Positions 7,718-15,393 of a DNA stretch of 64,000 nucleotides are shown in pieces (position 1 is the first letter of the stretch; each line of letters starts with the position of its first letter). The stretch lies in assembly GCF_002245655.1 (NCBI RefSeq), contig NZ_NOIH01000007.1, forward strand, positions 186,001 through 250,000. Direction: 5' to 3'. The position numbers and the translations under genes are program-made. Under the pieces are notes generated by a model. The model worked only from the letters and a program-made list of their open reading frames with translations, did no database searches and was not told the origin of the DNA. The DNA is from Thauera propionica. GTDB taxonomy: Bacteria; Pseudomonadota; Gammaproteobacteria; Burkholderiales; Rhodocyclaceae.

Positions 7718-8443
7718 TCACCCTTGTGAGACTGCCCTTGAGTCCTGTGGCTCTACGGCTTTTGCCGAACGTTGCGCTTGGGCCATTTGTTCAAGTTGCT
7801 TGATCAGTTCAGCAATGTCCACATCTTTAGGAACATTCAGTTCTTCAATGCTTTCACCACGAGATAGGCGCTGTGCCAGCTCAGAGAAATTGACTTGGTA
7901 GCTTGATGAATTACCGCTTGAATAGTTGCGATCTTGCGGAGAATAGGTTTCTTTCGCTACAGTAGCCCCGGTAACTGGTGAAGCATTTGCAACAGCAGCG
8001 ATGAGCTTCATGGAATTGATTGCGCCACCACGACTCCCGTTAAATTCACTTCCGGCATATGTGGGAAGTTGTTTTTGCTGAAAATCCCATTGATTGTATT
8101 TTGCGTCTTGATTTATCCCCTTGCCATCAGGGCCAAATTCTACTGAGCCAGATATATATCCGAAATTGACTTGTTCGTAAGTCAGAAGTTTTGCGTCGAT
8201 AAGCCCTCTGTAAAGAGTGAGCATATCATTGCGGCTGGCATCTTTAACATTGATATCTTTTACTATCTCTTTAAATTTATCATAATCATCCTGACTTAGA
8301 ACGCCACCCAATACCCCGTTTTGGCTGGTTTCTTTCCCTACTTTTACGGTAAATCCCTCATACTGTTTGGGATCAAGCAGTGAACGGTTCGCGTTGAGTG
8401 ATAAATTGCCCAGTGCATTTGATAACGGGTTAATTGATGGCAT
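7718..8443 (-). CDS. Leaderless hypothetical protein of the secretion locus
   Basis: A 241-residue protein with GGGAG about 11 bases before ATG 8443. The N-terminus (MPSINPLSNALGNLSLNANR) is Asn/Leu/Ser-rich and resembles the amphipathic starts of late flagellar export substrates. The middle is globular with Asp/Lys-rich helices (LSQDDYDKFKEIVKDINV) and Gly/Asn-rich stretches (GSVEFGPDGKGINQDAKYN). The C-terminus is helical (DIAELIKQLEQMAQAQR). There is no Sec signal. It follows a Sec-secreted gene and a strong hairpin in the second sigma-28-type unit. Function unknown. Confidence 0.7.
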   Translation of the reverse strand: MPSINPLSNALGNLSLNANRSLLDPKQYEGFTVKVGKETSQNGVLGGVLSQDDYDKFKEIVKDINVKDASRNDMLTLYRGLIDAKLLTYEQVNFGYISGSVEFGPDGKGINQDAKYNQWDFQQKQLPTYAGSEFNGSRGGAINSMKLIAAVANASPVTGATVAKETYSPQDRNYSSGNSSSYQVNFSELAQRLSRGESIEELNVPKDVDIAELIKQLEQMAQAQRSAKAVEPQDSRAVSQG

Positions 8444-8487
8444 GGTCTATGATTCTCCCTTTGAGTTGCCATGACGCGATTTTGATA

Positions 8488-8519
8488 GAACTGGGGAGCA
8501 GACGATGGCTCCCCAGTTC
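8488..8519 (-). promoter_or_regulatory. Intercistronic RNA hairpin, perfect 12-bp stem
   Basis: GAACTGGGGAGC (8488-8499) pairs with GCTCCCCAGTTC (8508-8519) around an 8-base loop. It lies between the stop of the secreted-protein gene (8536) and the next start (8443). On the minus-strand RNA it is followed by TATCAAAATCG, not a clean U tract. Partial termination or protection of the upstream message is likelier than full termination. Confidence 0.6.
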
Positions 8520-8535
8520 AGCTTTATTAAATCAA

Positions 8536-8952
8536 TCAAGTGCCAGGGATTGTGAACAGTGGCATACGACCTTCCATACGCCAGTTACGTACTTGAGATG
8601 TACCTACGTTCTCGATGCGATAACGGTATTGGCCGGTAGCACTGGGTACGAAGCTCCGATTAACAGTTCTTGCTCCATTACTGGTGGTCGAAGACACGAG
8701 AGACCACGACGAACCAGAACGTCGCTCAATGATATGGGCGATCCTGCTCGTCGGGTTGTTGCCGGAAAGGTCTTCAAACTTGAACGTCACCGAGCCAATG
8801 CACGAGATGCTGAACTCATACACGTTCTGAGAATCACCTGCAGAAAGGCTTGCCCCGCTGCTGGTGATGTTCATATAAGCGCATGCAGCAGCCGCCATGT
8901 TGCTGGTACTCAGCAACAATGCCGCGAATAGCGAGAAGAACAGTTTTTTCAT
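8536..8952 (-). CDS. Small Sec-secreted protein, two cysteines (second type)
   Basis: A 138-residue protein; AAGGAG precedes ATG 8952. The signal peptide is clear (MKKLFFSLFAALLLSTSN, then MAAAA, cleavage before or near CAYMN). The mature domain of about 115 residues is beta-rich, with Cys near its start and in FSISCIGS, and contains GQYRYRIENVG. It differs from the other two secreted proteins but has the same size, position and likely disulfide. The AAAAC context is not a good lipobox, so I treat it as soluble. It is the first gene of the second sigma-28-type unit. Confidence 0.75.
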   Translation of the reverse strand: MKKLFFSLFAALLLSTSNMAAAACAYMNITSSGASLSAGDSQNVYEFSISCIGSVTFKFEDLSGNNPTSRIAHIIERRSGSSWSLVSSTTSNGARTVNRSFVPSATGQYRYRIENVGTSQVRNWRMEGRMPLFTIPGT

Positions 8953-9030
8953 ACGATACTCCTTGTGGATGAAATAGCTGAATCCCCTTCGCCCTCGTTC
9001 GGCACGGAAAGCTGGTGAAGGGTAACTTCT

Positions 9031-9058
9031 ATAACGGCAGGAAATGAGAATTCTTTAG
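9031..9058 (-). promoter_or_regulatory. Sigma-28 (FliA)-type promoter, copy 2
   Basis: Minus strand: TAAAG (9057-9053), 14 bases, then GCCGTTAT (9038-9031). It lies about 80 bp before the secreted-protein gene starting at 8952 and just downstream of the adaptor gene. It gives the 8.9-7.2 kb unit its own promoter. Confidence 0.75.
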
Positions 9059-9114
9059 CTTTTCTTGACTGTTTTTTCTGCAATTTTTGCGTGATTTTTT
9101 GCCGTCGCCCACGT

Positions 9115-10392
9115 TCAGGGCACCAGAACATACCCTGCCTGCAACCCTTGTACTTCAATGCCCTCAGTGATTGCCCGTCCTGGTACAACCGGAATCTTCG
9201 ATGGCGCTGTATCTGCGGTGGCGCGGAACATGACATAAGTTGAACCGTCACTGTCCGTCGTCAATGCCTGTGGCGGCACCACGATGCCCTGCTCGTTGCG
9301 GTAGAGGCTGACCGCCAGCCGGGCGCTCATACCCAGCCTGACCTGCGCGGCTTCGGTCTGCGGCGTATCGACGGCAATCACAATGTCGTAGTGGGCGGCT
9401 GCGCCGGGGGCATCCGCCGCGTTGCCCTGTACCGCGATGGCGGCAATACGGCCTGTCAGCGTTATCCCGGCGAAGCCATCGCCCGTGATTTGCACGGGCA
9501 TGCCCTCGCGTAGCTGATGCAGGTCGGTTTCCTCTACGCGGGTGAGTACCTGGATGCGATCCAGCCCGATTACGGTCAGCAGTGGCGTGCCTTGCGTGAC
9601 CTGTACGCCAGCCTGCGCGATAAGCGCTTTTCCGCCCTCGGGCACCGATGGACGCGCCACCACGCCAGGAAATGGCGCTCTAAGCACGCGCCGTTCGCTT
9701 TGCGCCGTCACGGCCTGATAGCGGGCTTGTGCGTTGGTCAGCTCCATCTCGGCAATCTTGCGTTCTTCGCCCTGGCCGCGAGACTCGGCGGTACGCAGTT
9801 CGTCCCGGGCGGCAAGCAGGTCTTGCTGCTGGGTGCGTACCTGCTGCGCCAGCGTATCAACTTCCATGCGGGCCACGATCCCACGCTCGAACAACGCCCG
9901 CGTGTCTCGCAGGTTGGCCTGCGTGGCTTCCAACGTTGAACGAGCGGTCTGCACGGCGCGTCGGGCGCGTGACACTTCGGGGCTGCCGTCCCAGTTGCGC
10001 AGTTGATGGGCTTCCCGTTGTGCCTTGAGCAGTTCGGCCTGTGCCTGCCGCAACTGGATTTCGATTTGCGCCGGGTCAAGCCGCAGCAGTGTCTGGCCCG
10101 CCTCAACGGTTTGACCTTCCTGCACCAGCACGTCCCGAATGACGCCTTCAAACGGCGCGGACAGGGTTTCCTGCCGGGCAGCCTGGATGCGGCCCACCAG
10201 GCCCAGCTGCTGTTCCACCAACTGGGGCTGTACCTGCACCCATTGCGCTTGTGGTTGCTGGGGGATGCTGGCGTTGTCGGATTGCCAGAAGGCGGCGGAA
10301 GTCGCGGCTGTCAGCAACACGAGTAACGCCGAACGCATGGGGTGGCGGCGGACGTGTGCGATCAGTGGGTCTATCAAGCGATTTTTAATCAT
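9115..10392 (-). CDS. MacA/HlyD-like periplasmic adaptor protein
   Basis: A 425-residue adaptor of a tripartite ABC exporter. A short basic N-terminus precedes one membrane anchor (SALLVLLTAATSAAFW). The lipoyl half-motif (GRIQAARQETLSAPFEGVI, VLVQEGQTVEAGQTLLRLD) is followed by a long alpha-hairpin (residues about 110-215). The second lipoyl half (LRAPFPGVVARPSVPEGG) and a beta-barrel with a membrane-proximal domain complete it. It overlaps the outer-membrane factor gene by 8 bp, so it is translationally coupled. It should bridge the MacB-type permease and the TolC-like channel. Confidence 0.85.
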   Translation of the reverse strand: MIKNRLIDPLIAHVRRHPMRSALLVLLTAATSAAFWQSDNASIPQQPQAQWVQVQPQLVEQQLGLVGRIQAARQETLSAPFEGVIRDVLVQEGQTVEAGQTLLRLDPAQIEIQLRQAQAELLKAQREAHQLRNWDGSPEVSRARRAVQTARSTLEATQANLRDTRALFERGIVARMEVDTLAQQVRTQQQDLLAARDELRTAESRGQGEERKIAEMELTNAQARYQAVTAQSERRVLRAPFPGVVARPSVPEGGKALIAQAGVQVTQGTPLLTVIGLDRIQVLTRVEETDLHQLREGMPVQITGDGFAGITLTGRIAAIAVQGNAADAPGAAAHYDIVIAVDTPQTEAAQVRLGMSARLAVSLYRNEQGIVVPPQALTTDSDGSTYVMFRATADTAPSKIPVVPGRAITEGIEVQGLQAGYVLVP

Positions 10393-11869
10393 TCAGCGAT
10401 ATGTCCCAGCTTTCCAGTGTGGTGCCCAGCGTCTGATCGAGTTCGGCCTGCGCGTTCAGGTAGCTGATCAATGCGTTCAGGCGGGCGTTCTCGGCATTGC
10501 GCAGGTCGTTCTCGAAACTCAGCACCTGAAAGTTGCTGGAGCGGCCCACGGTGAGCTTTTCCCGTTCAATTTCCAGCTTGCGGCGTGAAAGGTCGAGCGC
10601 ACGCTGGGCGATTTCGTACTGTCGCCAGCGGGTGCCAATATCGCGCACCGCATTCGCCACGTCGCGCTCCAGTTGCTGGCGGGCTTCGGCCAGCTGGATT
10701 TCCTGATTGCGCACGTTGACCTGGGCCTGTACCTCGGCCTGGCGCGTGCTGAGGTCGCCAATGGGGATTTCGACCTGGATGCCGACATAGTTTTCCCAGG
10801 TTCGTGCGGAACCGCTCAGGGTATTGCGGTCGCGTATCTGGCTGGCGCCGCCCACCAGAGAAACGTCCCACAGGCGGTCATTACGCGCTACGGCAAGATT
10901 GATGGTGGCCTGTTCGCTGTAGATGAGTTGAGAGAGCCAGGCGGGTTGCAAGGCTTCGGCTTGCCGGAGCGCCTCAGCGGCATTGACGTCCACGCGCCGC
11001 GCCTGCAGTGCCTCGGTGGCGACTATCGGCGTATTCAGATTCAGGGCGAGTAGCTGCAACAGGGCAAGCCGTGCGGTATCCGTCTGATTGCGGGCCTCTT
11101 CATAGGCCAGTTCCTGTGAGGCGACTTCGGCCTCTGTCTGCACGATTTCAAACTCGGCCATGCGTCCGGCAGCGATCATGGCGCGGTTGACTTCAAGCAA
11201 CTGACGGGCGCGTTGCAACGATTCCCTGGAAATCTTCAACTGCTCCTGTGCCTGCAGCAGGGTGCGGTAGGACGCAATCACTTGCGTGATGGTCTGCGAG
11301 ACAGTGGATTTCAGGTTGAGCCGGTTGGCCTGCTCGGATAGCCGCGCCAGGCGCACCGGTGCTGTCGCAATATCCTTGCCTGCGCCGCGTAACAACGGCT
11401 GGATCAGAGAAATGTTGGCCCCGTCATTGCGTGACAGCCCGGCCTGGTCGGCCTGCGTATGGCGGTACGTCCAGCCCAGGCTTACGCGGGTGCCATAGGG
11501 CGTCAGCAATGTGGTTGTGGGGGTTACGGTGCTTTCCCGGTAACGGTCATCCTGATTCCGGCTGGAAAGATAGCCGCCGCTGAGCACCAGTTTGGGTGTG
11601 AAGCGGTCTTCCGCCACGCGCAGGTCGAATTTCTGGGCAATGCGATCGAGATAGGCGCTGCGGATGGCGCGGTTGTCGCGCAGCCCCAGATAGATCGCGT
11701 CGCTCAGGGTCAACTCGATGGTCTCGGCATTGAGTGAAATGCTGGCCGTCGTCGATGATGGCTGACCCTGGCGGGTCGCCTGGGATGGGCGCAGCGCCCC
11801 ATCTGTCCTCGCCTGCGCAACGACAGGGGCCATCAGCATGAGTGCGATGAGGATAGACACTTTACGCAT
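10385..11869 (-). CDS. TolC-family outer membrane factor
   Basis: A 494-residue protein. The start at ATG 11869 is chosen because it yields a proper signal peptide (MRKVSILIALMLMAPVVAQA) and overlaps the permease stop; an upstream extension would be basic and signal-less. The mature part has two TolC-like repeats with long coiled helices (LEVNRAMIAAGRMAEFEIVQ; RQQLERDVANAVRDIG) and the typical ending DQTLG. It should form the outer-membrane channel and periplasmic tunnel of the exporter. Having its own TolC in the operon suggests a dedicated export machine. Confidence 0.85.
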   Translation of the reverse strand: MRKVSILIALMLMAPVVAQARTDGALRPSQATRQGQPSSTTASISLNAETIELTLSDAIYLGLRDNRAIRSAYLDRIAQKFDLRVAEDRFTPKLVLSGGYLSSRNQDDRYRESTVTPTTTLLTPYGTRVSLGWTYRHTQADQAGLSRNDGANISLIQPLLRGAGKDIATAPVRLARLSEQANRLNLKSTVSQTITQVIASYRTLLQAQEQLKISRESLQRARQLLEVNRAMIAAGRMAEFEIVQTEAEVASQELAYEEARNQTDTARLALLQLLALNLNTPIVATEALQARRVDVNAAEALRQAEALQPAWLSQLIYSEQATINLAVARNDRLWDVSLVGGASQIRDRNTLSGSARTWENYVGIQVEIPIGDLSTRQAEVQAQVNVRNQEIQLAEARQQLERDVANAVRDIGTRWRQYEIAQRALDLSRRKLEIEREKLTVGRSSNFQVLSFENDLRNAENARLNALISYLNAQAELDQTLGTTLESWDISLND

Positions 11870-13103
11870 CACGCAACGCCTGTACCGGGGTGAGGCGCGC
11901 AGCCGCCATCGCAGGCGACAGCCCGAAAAACAGGCCGGTTGCGATGGCGCTGCCAATACCGAGCGGCAATGCCGCCGCCGAGAATGAGAAGTCAGACCAG
12001 CCCGAGTAGTGAACGAAGGCCCAGGCCATGATCAGGCCAACAGCCGCGCCAGCCAGTGCCCCGGTGGCGGCCAGTACAACCGCTTCCAGCAGGAAGAGCC
12101 TGGCAATGTCCCTGGGGCGAGCGCCGAGCGCCATACGCACGCCTATCTCACGGCGGCGCTCGGCGACGTTCATCACCATGACATTCATGACGCCGATGCC
12201 GCCGACCAGCAGGGCGATACTGCCCAGTCCTGCCAGCAGCCAGGAAAACAGGCGTGACTGTTTCGCCATGCCCTCAAGCAACAGTCGGGGAATTTGCACG
12301 TTGACCTCATAGCCGGGCATCCTGCCTTCCACCCATTGCTGCAGGGCGGGGGAGGTTTGCACCAGCGTTGCGCCGTTGGGGTTGCGGGCCAGTACGCTGG
12401 TGATCTGCGGACTGGGGATGATGCGTCGCATGCCTTCCAGTGGCAGCAAAATGGCGTCGTCCGGCGGGGCGGGAAGCAATGGGTTCTGGCCTGCGGGTTG
12501 CAGGATGCCGATCACCTGAAACAGATAACCGCCGATCTGAATGCGGTCGCCGGGCTGGGCATGGATGCCTGCGTTTTCCCACGCCGCTGCGACATTCGCA
12601 CCCAGCACCGCATGGGTACTGTGCGTATCGAACTGGCTCAGGAAACGCCCCTGCGCCAGTTGGAGATCCAGCACGCCGGGCAGGTCGGCATTGCTGCCCA
12701 GTATTGTTGTACTCAGAGCATGGCCTTTAAGCCGGGCGTCACTACTGGTCAGGATGAGAGGAGCTGCCGCTGTAATGTCGGGGATGGCCTGGCGCAACGC
12801 GGCGGTATCCAGTGTGGCGACGTTCGGTAACGCCTCGCTGCGGCCGCTGCCGGGGATCTGCACGTTTGCCACAAGCAGATCGCTGCCCATCCCCTTGAAG
12901 ACGTTCATGGCTTCACGTTCGGCGTTGTGCCCGATGTTCAGCAGGGCAACGACGGCCATGCAGCCCACGGCGATCCCCAGCAGCGCCAGAACGGCACGGC
13001 GACCGAGCTGGCGCAGATTCTCCACGGGTTCGCGCACCAGGTGCAGCCATGAGGGGCCGTAGCCATGCGATGAGGTCAGTGTGATGGCAGCACGTCTAGG
13101 CAT
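11862..13103 (-). CDS. MacB-type ABC transporter permease
   Basis: A 413-residue permease. ATG 13103 is preferred: it overlaps the ATPase stop, with GAGG about 9 bases upstream. It has the FtsX/MacB layout: one N-terminal helix (RRAVLALLGIAVGCMAVVAL), a large periplasmic MacB core domain (residues about 55-275), then three helices (LLAGLGSIALLVGGIGVMNV; AVVLAATGALAGAAVGLIM; LGIGSAIATGLFFGLSP). The signatures RRREIGVRMALGARPRDI and SPAMAAARLTPVQALRDA are present. This class takes substrates from the periplasm, which fits the Sec-secreted neighbours. The ATPase is a separate gene here. Confidence 0.88.
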   Translation of the reverse strand: MPRRAAITLTSSHGYGPSWLHLVREPVENLRQLGRRAVLALLGIAVGCMAVVALLNIGHNAEREAMNVFKGMGSDLLVANVQIPGSGRSEALPNVATLDTAALRQAIPDITAAAPLILTSSDARLKGHALSTTILGSNADLPGVLDLQLAQGRFLSQFDTHSTHAVLGANVAAAWENAGIHAQPGDRIQIGGYLFQVIGILQPAGQNPLLPAPPDDAILLPLEGMRRIIPSPQITSVLARNPNGATLVQTSPALQQWVEGRMPGYEVNVQIPRLLLEGMAKQSRLFSWLLAGLGSIALLVGGIGVMNVMVMNVAERRREIGVRMALGARPRDIARLFLLEAVVLAATGALAGAAVGLIMAWAFVHYSGWSDFSFSAAALPLGIGSAIATGLFFGLSPAMAAARLTPVQALRDA

Positions 13104-13797
13104 GTCCCGCTTCCTCGATCCGGCCATCGCGGACTTGAATGCAACGAGCCATGCGATCGGCAATCCCGGTATCGTGCGTCACCACAACCAGGGTCGTGCC
13201 GCGTTCGCGGTTCAAAGACAGCAGCAGCCCGATGATGTCCTGCGCCGTCTGGCTGTCGAGGTTGCCGGTGGGTTCGTCAGCCAGCAGCAGCGAGGGTTCG
13301 CCGACAAGGGCGCGGGCTATCGCGACACGCTGGCGCTGGCCGCCCGACATATCGGCGGGTCGATGGTGGCTGCGGTTGCTCAGGCCGACGCGCTCCAGTT
13401 GCGTCAGGGCAGCCTGGCGGGCTTGCGGCTGGGGGATGCCGCGATAGAGCAGCGGGAGTGCCACATTGTCGAGCGCATCGAGCCGTGGCAGCAGGTTGAA
13501 ACTCTGGAATACGAAGCCAATGATCCGATTACGCGCGATGGCGCGTGATTCGGCATCGGCGTTGGTCATGTCTTCGCCCGCGAGCAGAACACGCCCCGAA
13601 GTCGGTTCATCCAGCAGCCCGATGAGGTTGAGCAGCGTGCTTTTCCCTGAGCCAGACGCACCAACGATGGCGCAACTTTGGCCTGTGGGGACAGAAAACG
13701 ACACATCATACAAAACCGCCTGACTGGACGCGCCCGTAGCATAAGCATGCGTAATATTTTCCAGGCGAATCAAATCGGTGTCGTGAACTCTCTGCAT
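13096..13797 (-). CDS. MacB/LolD-type ABC transporter ATPase
   Basis: A 233-residue ATP-binding subunit, with GGAG before ATG 13797. Walker A is GASGSGKST, the Q-loop lies in GFVFQSFNLLPRL, the signature is MSGGQRQRVAIARAL, Walker B is [12 protein letters not shown] and the H-loop is VVTHD. It belongs to the MacB/LolD branch. It would power the mechanotransmission cycle of the adjacent permease. It is fourth from last in the operon that begins at the secreted protein 14706-15176. Confidence 0.9.
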   Translation of the reverse strand: MQRVHDTDLIRLENITHAYATGASSQAVLYDVSFSVPTGQSCAIVGASGSGKSTLLNLIGLLDEPTSGRVLLAGEDMTNADAESRAIARNRIIGFVFQSFNLLPRLDALDNVALPLLYRGIPQPQARQAALTQLERVGLSNRSHHRPADMSGGQRQRVAIARALVGEPSLLLADEPTGNLDSQTAQDIIGLLLSLNRERGTTLVVVTHDTGIADRMARCIQVRDGRIEEAGHA

Positions 13798-13864
13798 CCT
13801 CTCTCCAGATGATTTTGCCGTCCCCTTGCCTGTGCTGTCGCAGCAGACGATGATGTTTCTGGGC

Positions 13865-14650
13865 TTATGATTTCTGGTTATTTGTTAGTCGTTTTGTTAG
13901 TTGTTCCAGCAAGGATTCAAGTTCATCTTTATGTTGTGATGACTCTGTGCTTTTAGCCTCCTGTATCCAGCCCTGCAACTGCATGTCATAGCCTTTGGGA
14001 AGTTGGGACTCTTCAATGGCGGGTAGAGATTTATAGTGGTCAAGAACTTCCTGGTGGGTCTCTGCAGATATTTTGCCTGTACGGTTGTAGTCATCCATCA
14101 TTTTGGCAACAACCTTTACGCGCCACTGATATTCCTGATCATCCGCTTCTGATAAAGCCGCACGGCGCTCGTTGACAGTGAAGGCGCCGCTGTCGTCGTA
14201 AGCGATTAGTGCAAGTTGGTCGCGTGACATACCTTTGAATGGATTGCTGCCTTGGCCGTTGGTAAAGGCAGTTGCCTGTTTTGCTTGTGCAAGTCGTTGT
14301 GAGTCGTCGGAGTTCGGGACTTCTGCATCATGAATAGCTTTGTTGCGTGTATAGCTTTCACCATAAAGCTCATGAGCGGTCGATTGGGCAATAGCTGCAA
14401 GTCCGTCACGATTGGTGATGGCGTCTCGTGTTTCGGCTCGAACGGCGGCATCATTAAGCAGGCGTGATAGCGATGAAACCTGCATTGTTGCACTGTTGGG
14501 AGTGTTGATTATCTCAGAGGTCTGAGAGTATGTTGTTTCCCCAGTTTTATTAACAAAACTGCGTTCGCTTACTTGAGTTTGTTGAGGCGTGGTTGTGCCA
14601 AGTTGATTAATGCTATTCATATAGCGTCCCGTAGGAATTGTAATCTGCAT
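13865..14650 (-). CDS. Leaderless YDDSG-family protein next to the exporter
   Basis: A 261-residue protein. The start at 14650 is supported by matching the paralogue's opening (MQITIPT here, MNITIKS there); the ribosome-binding site is weak. The N-terminal 100 residues are Thr/Ser/Asn/Gln-rich. The shared family block is NPFKGMSRDQLALIAYDDSG and FTVNERRAALSE. The C-terminal part is helical and charged (HQEVLDHYKSLPAIEES; KDELESLLEQLTKRL). There is no Sec signal. It lies directly upstream of the exporter ATPase, which ties the family to the transporter. Function unknown. Confidence 0.75.
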   Translation of the reverse strand: MQITIPTGRYMNSINQLGTTTPQQTQVSERSFVNKTGETTYSQTSEIINTPNSATMQVSSLSRLLNDAAVRAETRDAITNRDGLAAIAQSTAHELYGESYTRNKAIHDAEVPNSDDSQRLAQAKQATAFTNGQGSNPFKGMSRDQLALIAYDDSGAFTVNERRAALSEADDQEYQWRVKVVAKMMDDYNRTGKISAETHQEVLDHYKSLPAIEESQLPKGYDMQLQGWIQEAKSTESSQHKDELESLLEQLTKRLTNNQKS

Positions 14651-14667
14651 TGCGCTTTCAGAAAGAG

Positions 14668-14697
14668 GGGCGACCAGTTACATATGCCGGGTCGCCC
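14668..14697 (-). promoter_or_regulatory. Intercistronic RNA hairpin
   Basis: GGGCGACC (14668-14675) pairs with GGTCGCCC (14690-14697) around a 14-base loop, between the secreted-protein stop (14706) and the next start (14650). It is the third hairpin at this same relative position. It may set a higher level for the first gene than for the exporter genes. Confidence 0.5.
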
Positions 14698-14705
14698 GTT
14701 GTCAG

Positions 14706-15176
14706 TTACTTCATCGTGAATTCAACCGTCCACGAGTAGTTTGACAAATTCTGCGATTTGATGGTGGCGGTGCAGACTGCCCCACCGCTAGCGGTTGCAG
14801 TTTTGTTCCATTTCGGAATTTTAGTTGGGCCGCCAGGTAGCAGAGCGCCGCCCGAGATTTGATTTACGAAGGTTGTACCGAAGACGCAGGTCTTACTGCC
14901 TATGGTATAGCGCACGGTTGCTGCGTTGGCATCGGGGCTGATGATATTTTGCACAACGTATGTGTCAGCACCTTGAGGCTGCACTGTCGTTTTTGGCTTA
15001 GGGCTTGCATTGGTGTTGGTACTCACCTCATTATTGGTGACGACCTTGTAGGTGGCCTCTTGAGTGCTGAGGTTTTTGAATGTTACGGTCACTGGCGGGC
15101 CAGCAAATGCAGCGCCAGCGGCACACATCGTCGCAGCGGCAAGAGCAGCCGACAGCATGGTTTGTTTGATCTTCAT
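14706..15176 (-). CDS. Small Sec-secreted protein, two cysteines, heading the exporter operon
   Basis: A 156-residue protein; AAGGAG precedes ATG 15176. It has a signal peptide (MKIKQTMLSAALAAATMCAA, cleavage after AFA near residue 26). The mature part begins GPPVTVTFKNLSTQEATYKV and is Thr/Asn-rich and beta-like. Two Cys (GSKTCVF and GAVCTAT) align with those of the paralogue at 6369-6794, as do KIPKWNKT and the ending WTVEFTMK. It opens the unit that encodes the ABC exporter. MacAB-TolC is known to export the disulfide-containing, Sec-delivered toxin STII, so this is a plausible substrate by analogy. Confidence 0.8.
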   Translation of the reverse strand: MKIKQTMLSAALAAATMCAAGAAFAGPPVTVTFKNLSTQEATYKVVTNNEVSTNTNASPKPKTTVQPQGADTYVVQNIISPDANAATVRYTIGSKTCVFGTTFVNQISGGALLPGGPTKIPKWNKTATASGGAVCTATIKSQNLSNYSWTVEFTMK

Positions 15177-15365
15177 ATACGATCTCCTTCAGTGGTATTG
15201 AACAATGTATCCGTGCAGGGTTTGTGTTCGCCCGTCCGGTATTGCAGCACTTCGTTGTGCGATTCCATGCGGCAATTCTGCTTTATCTTGCCTGCGTTGA
15301 AACGTCTTCTCGTGGATTCTTATTCAATGCAGGCTGATAAAATTTTTGTATAAGTTCCCTACGGG

Positions 15366-15393
15366 TTAACGGCTACAAATGAGAATTCTTTAG
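15366..15393 (-). promoter_or_regulatory. Sigma-28 (FliA)-type promoter, copy 3
   Basis: Minus strand: TAAAG (15392-15388), 14 bases, then GCCGTTAA (15373-15366). It lies about 190 bp before the secreted-protein gene starting at 15176, giving the longest leader of the three. It is predicted to drive the whole exporter operon down to 9115. Confidence 0.75.
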
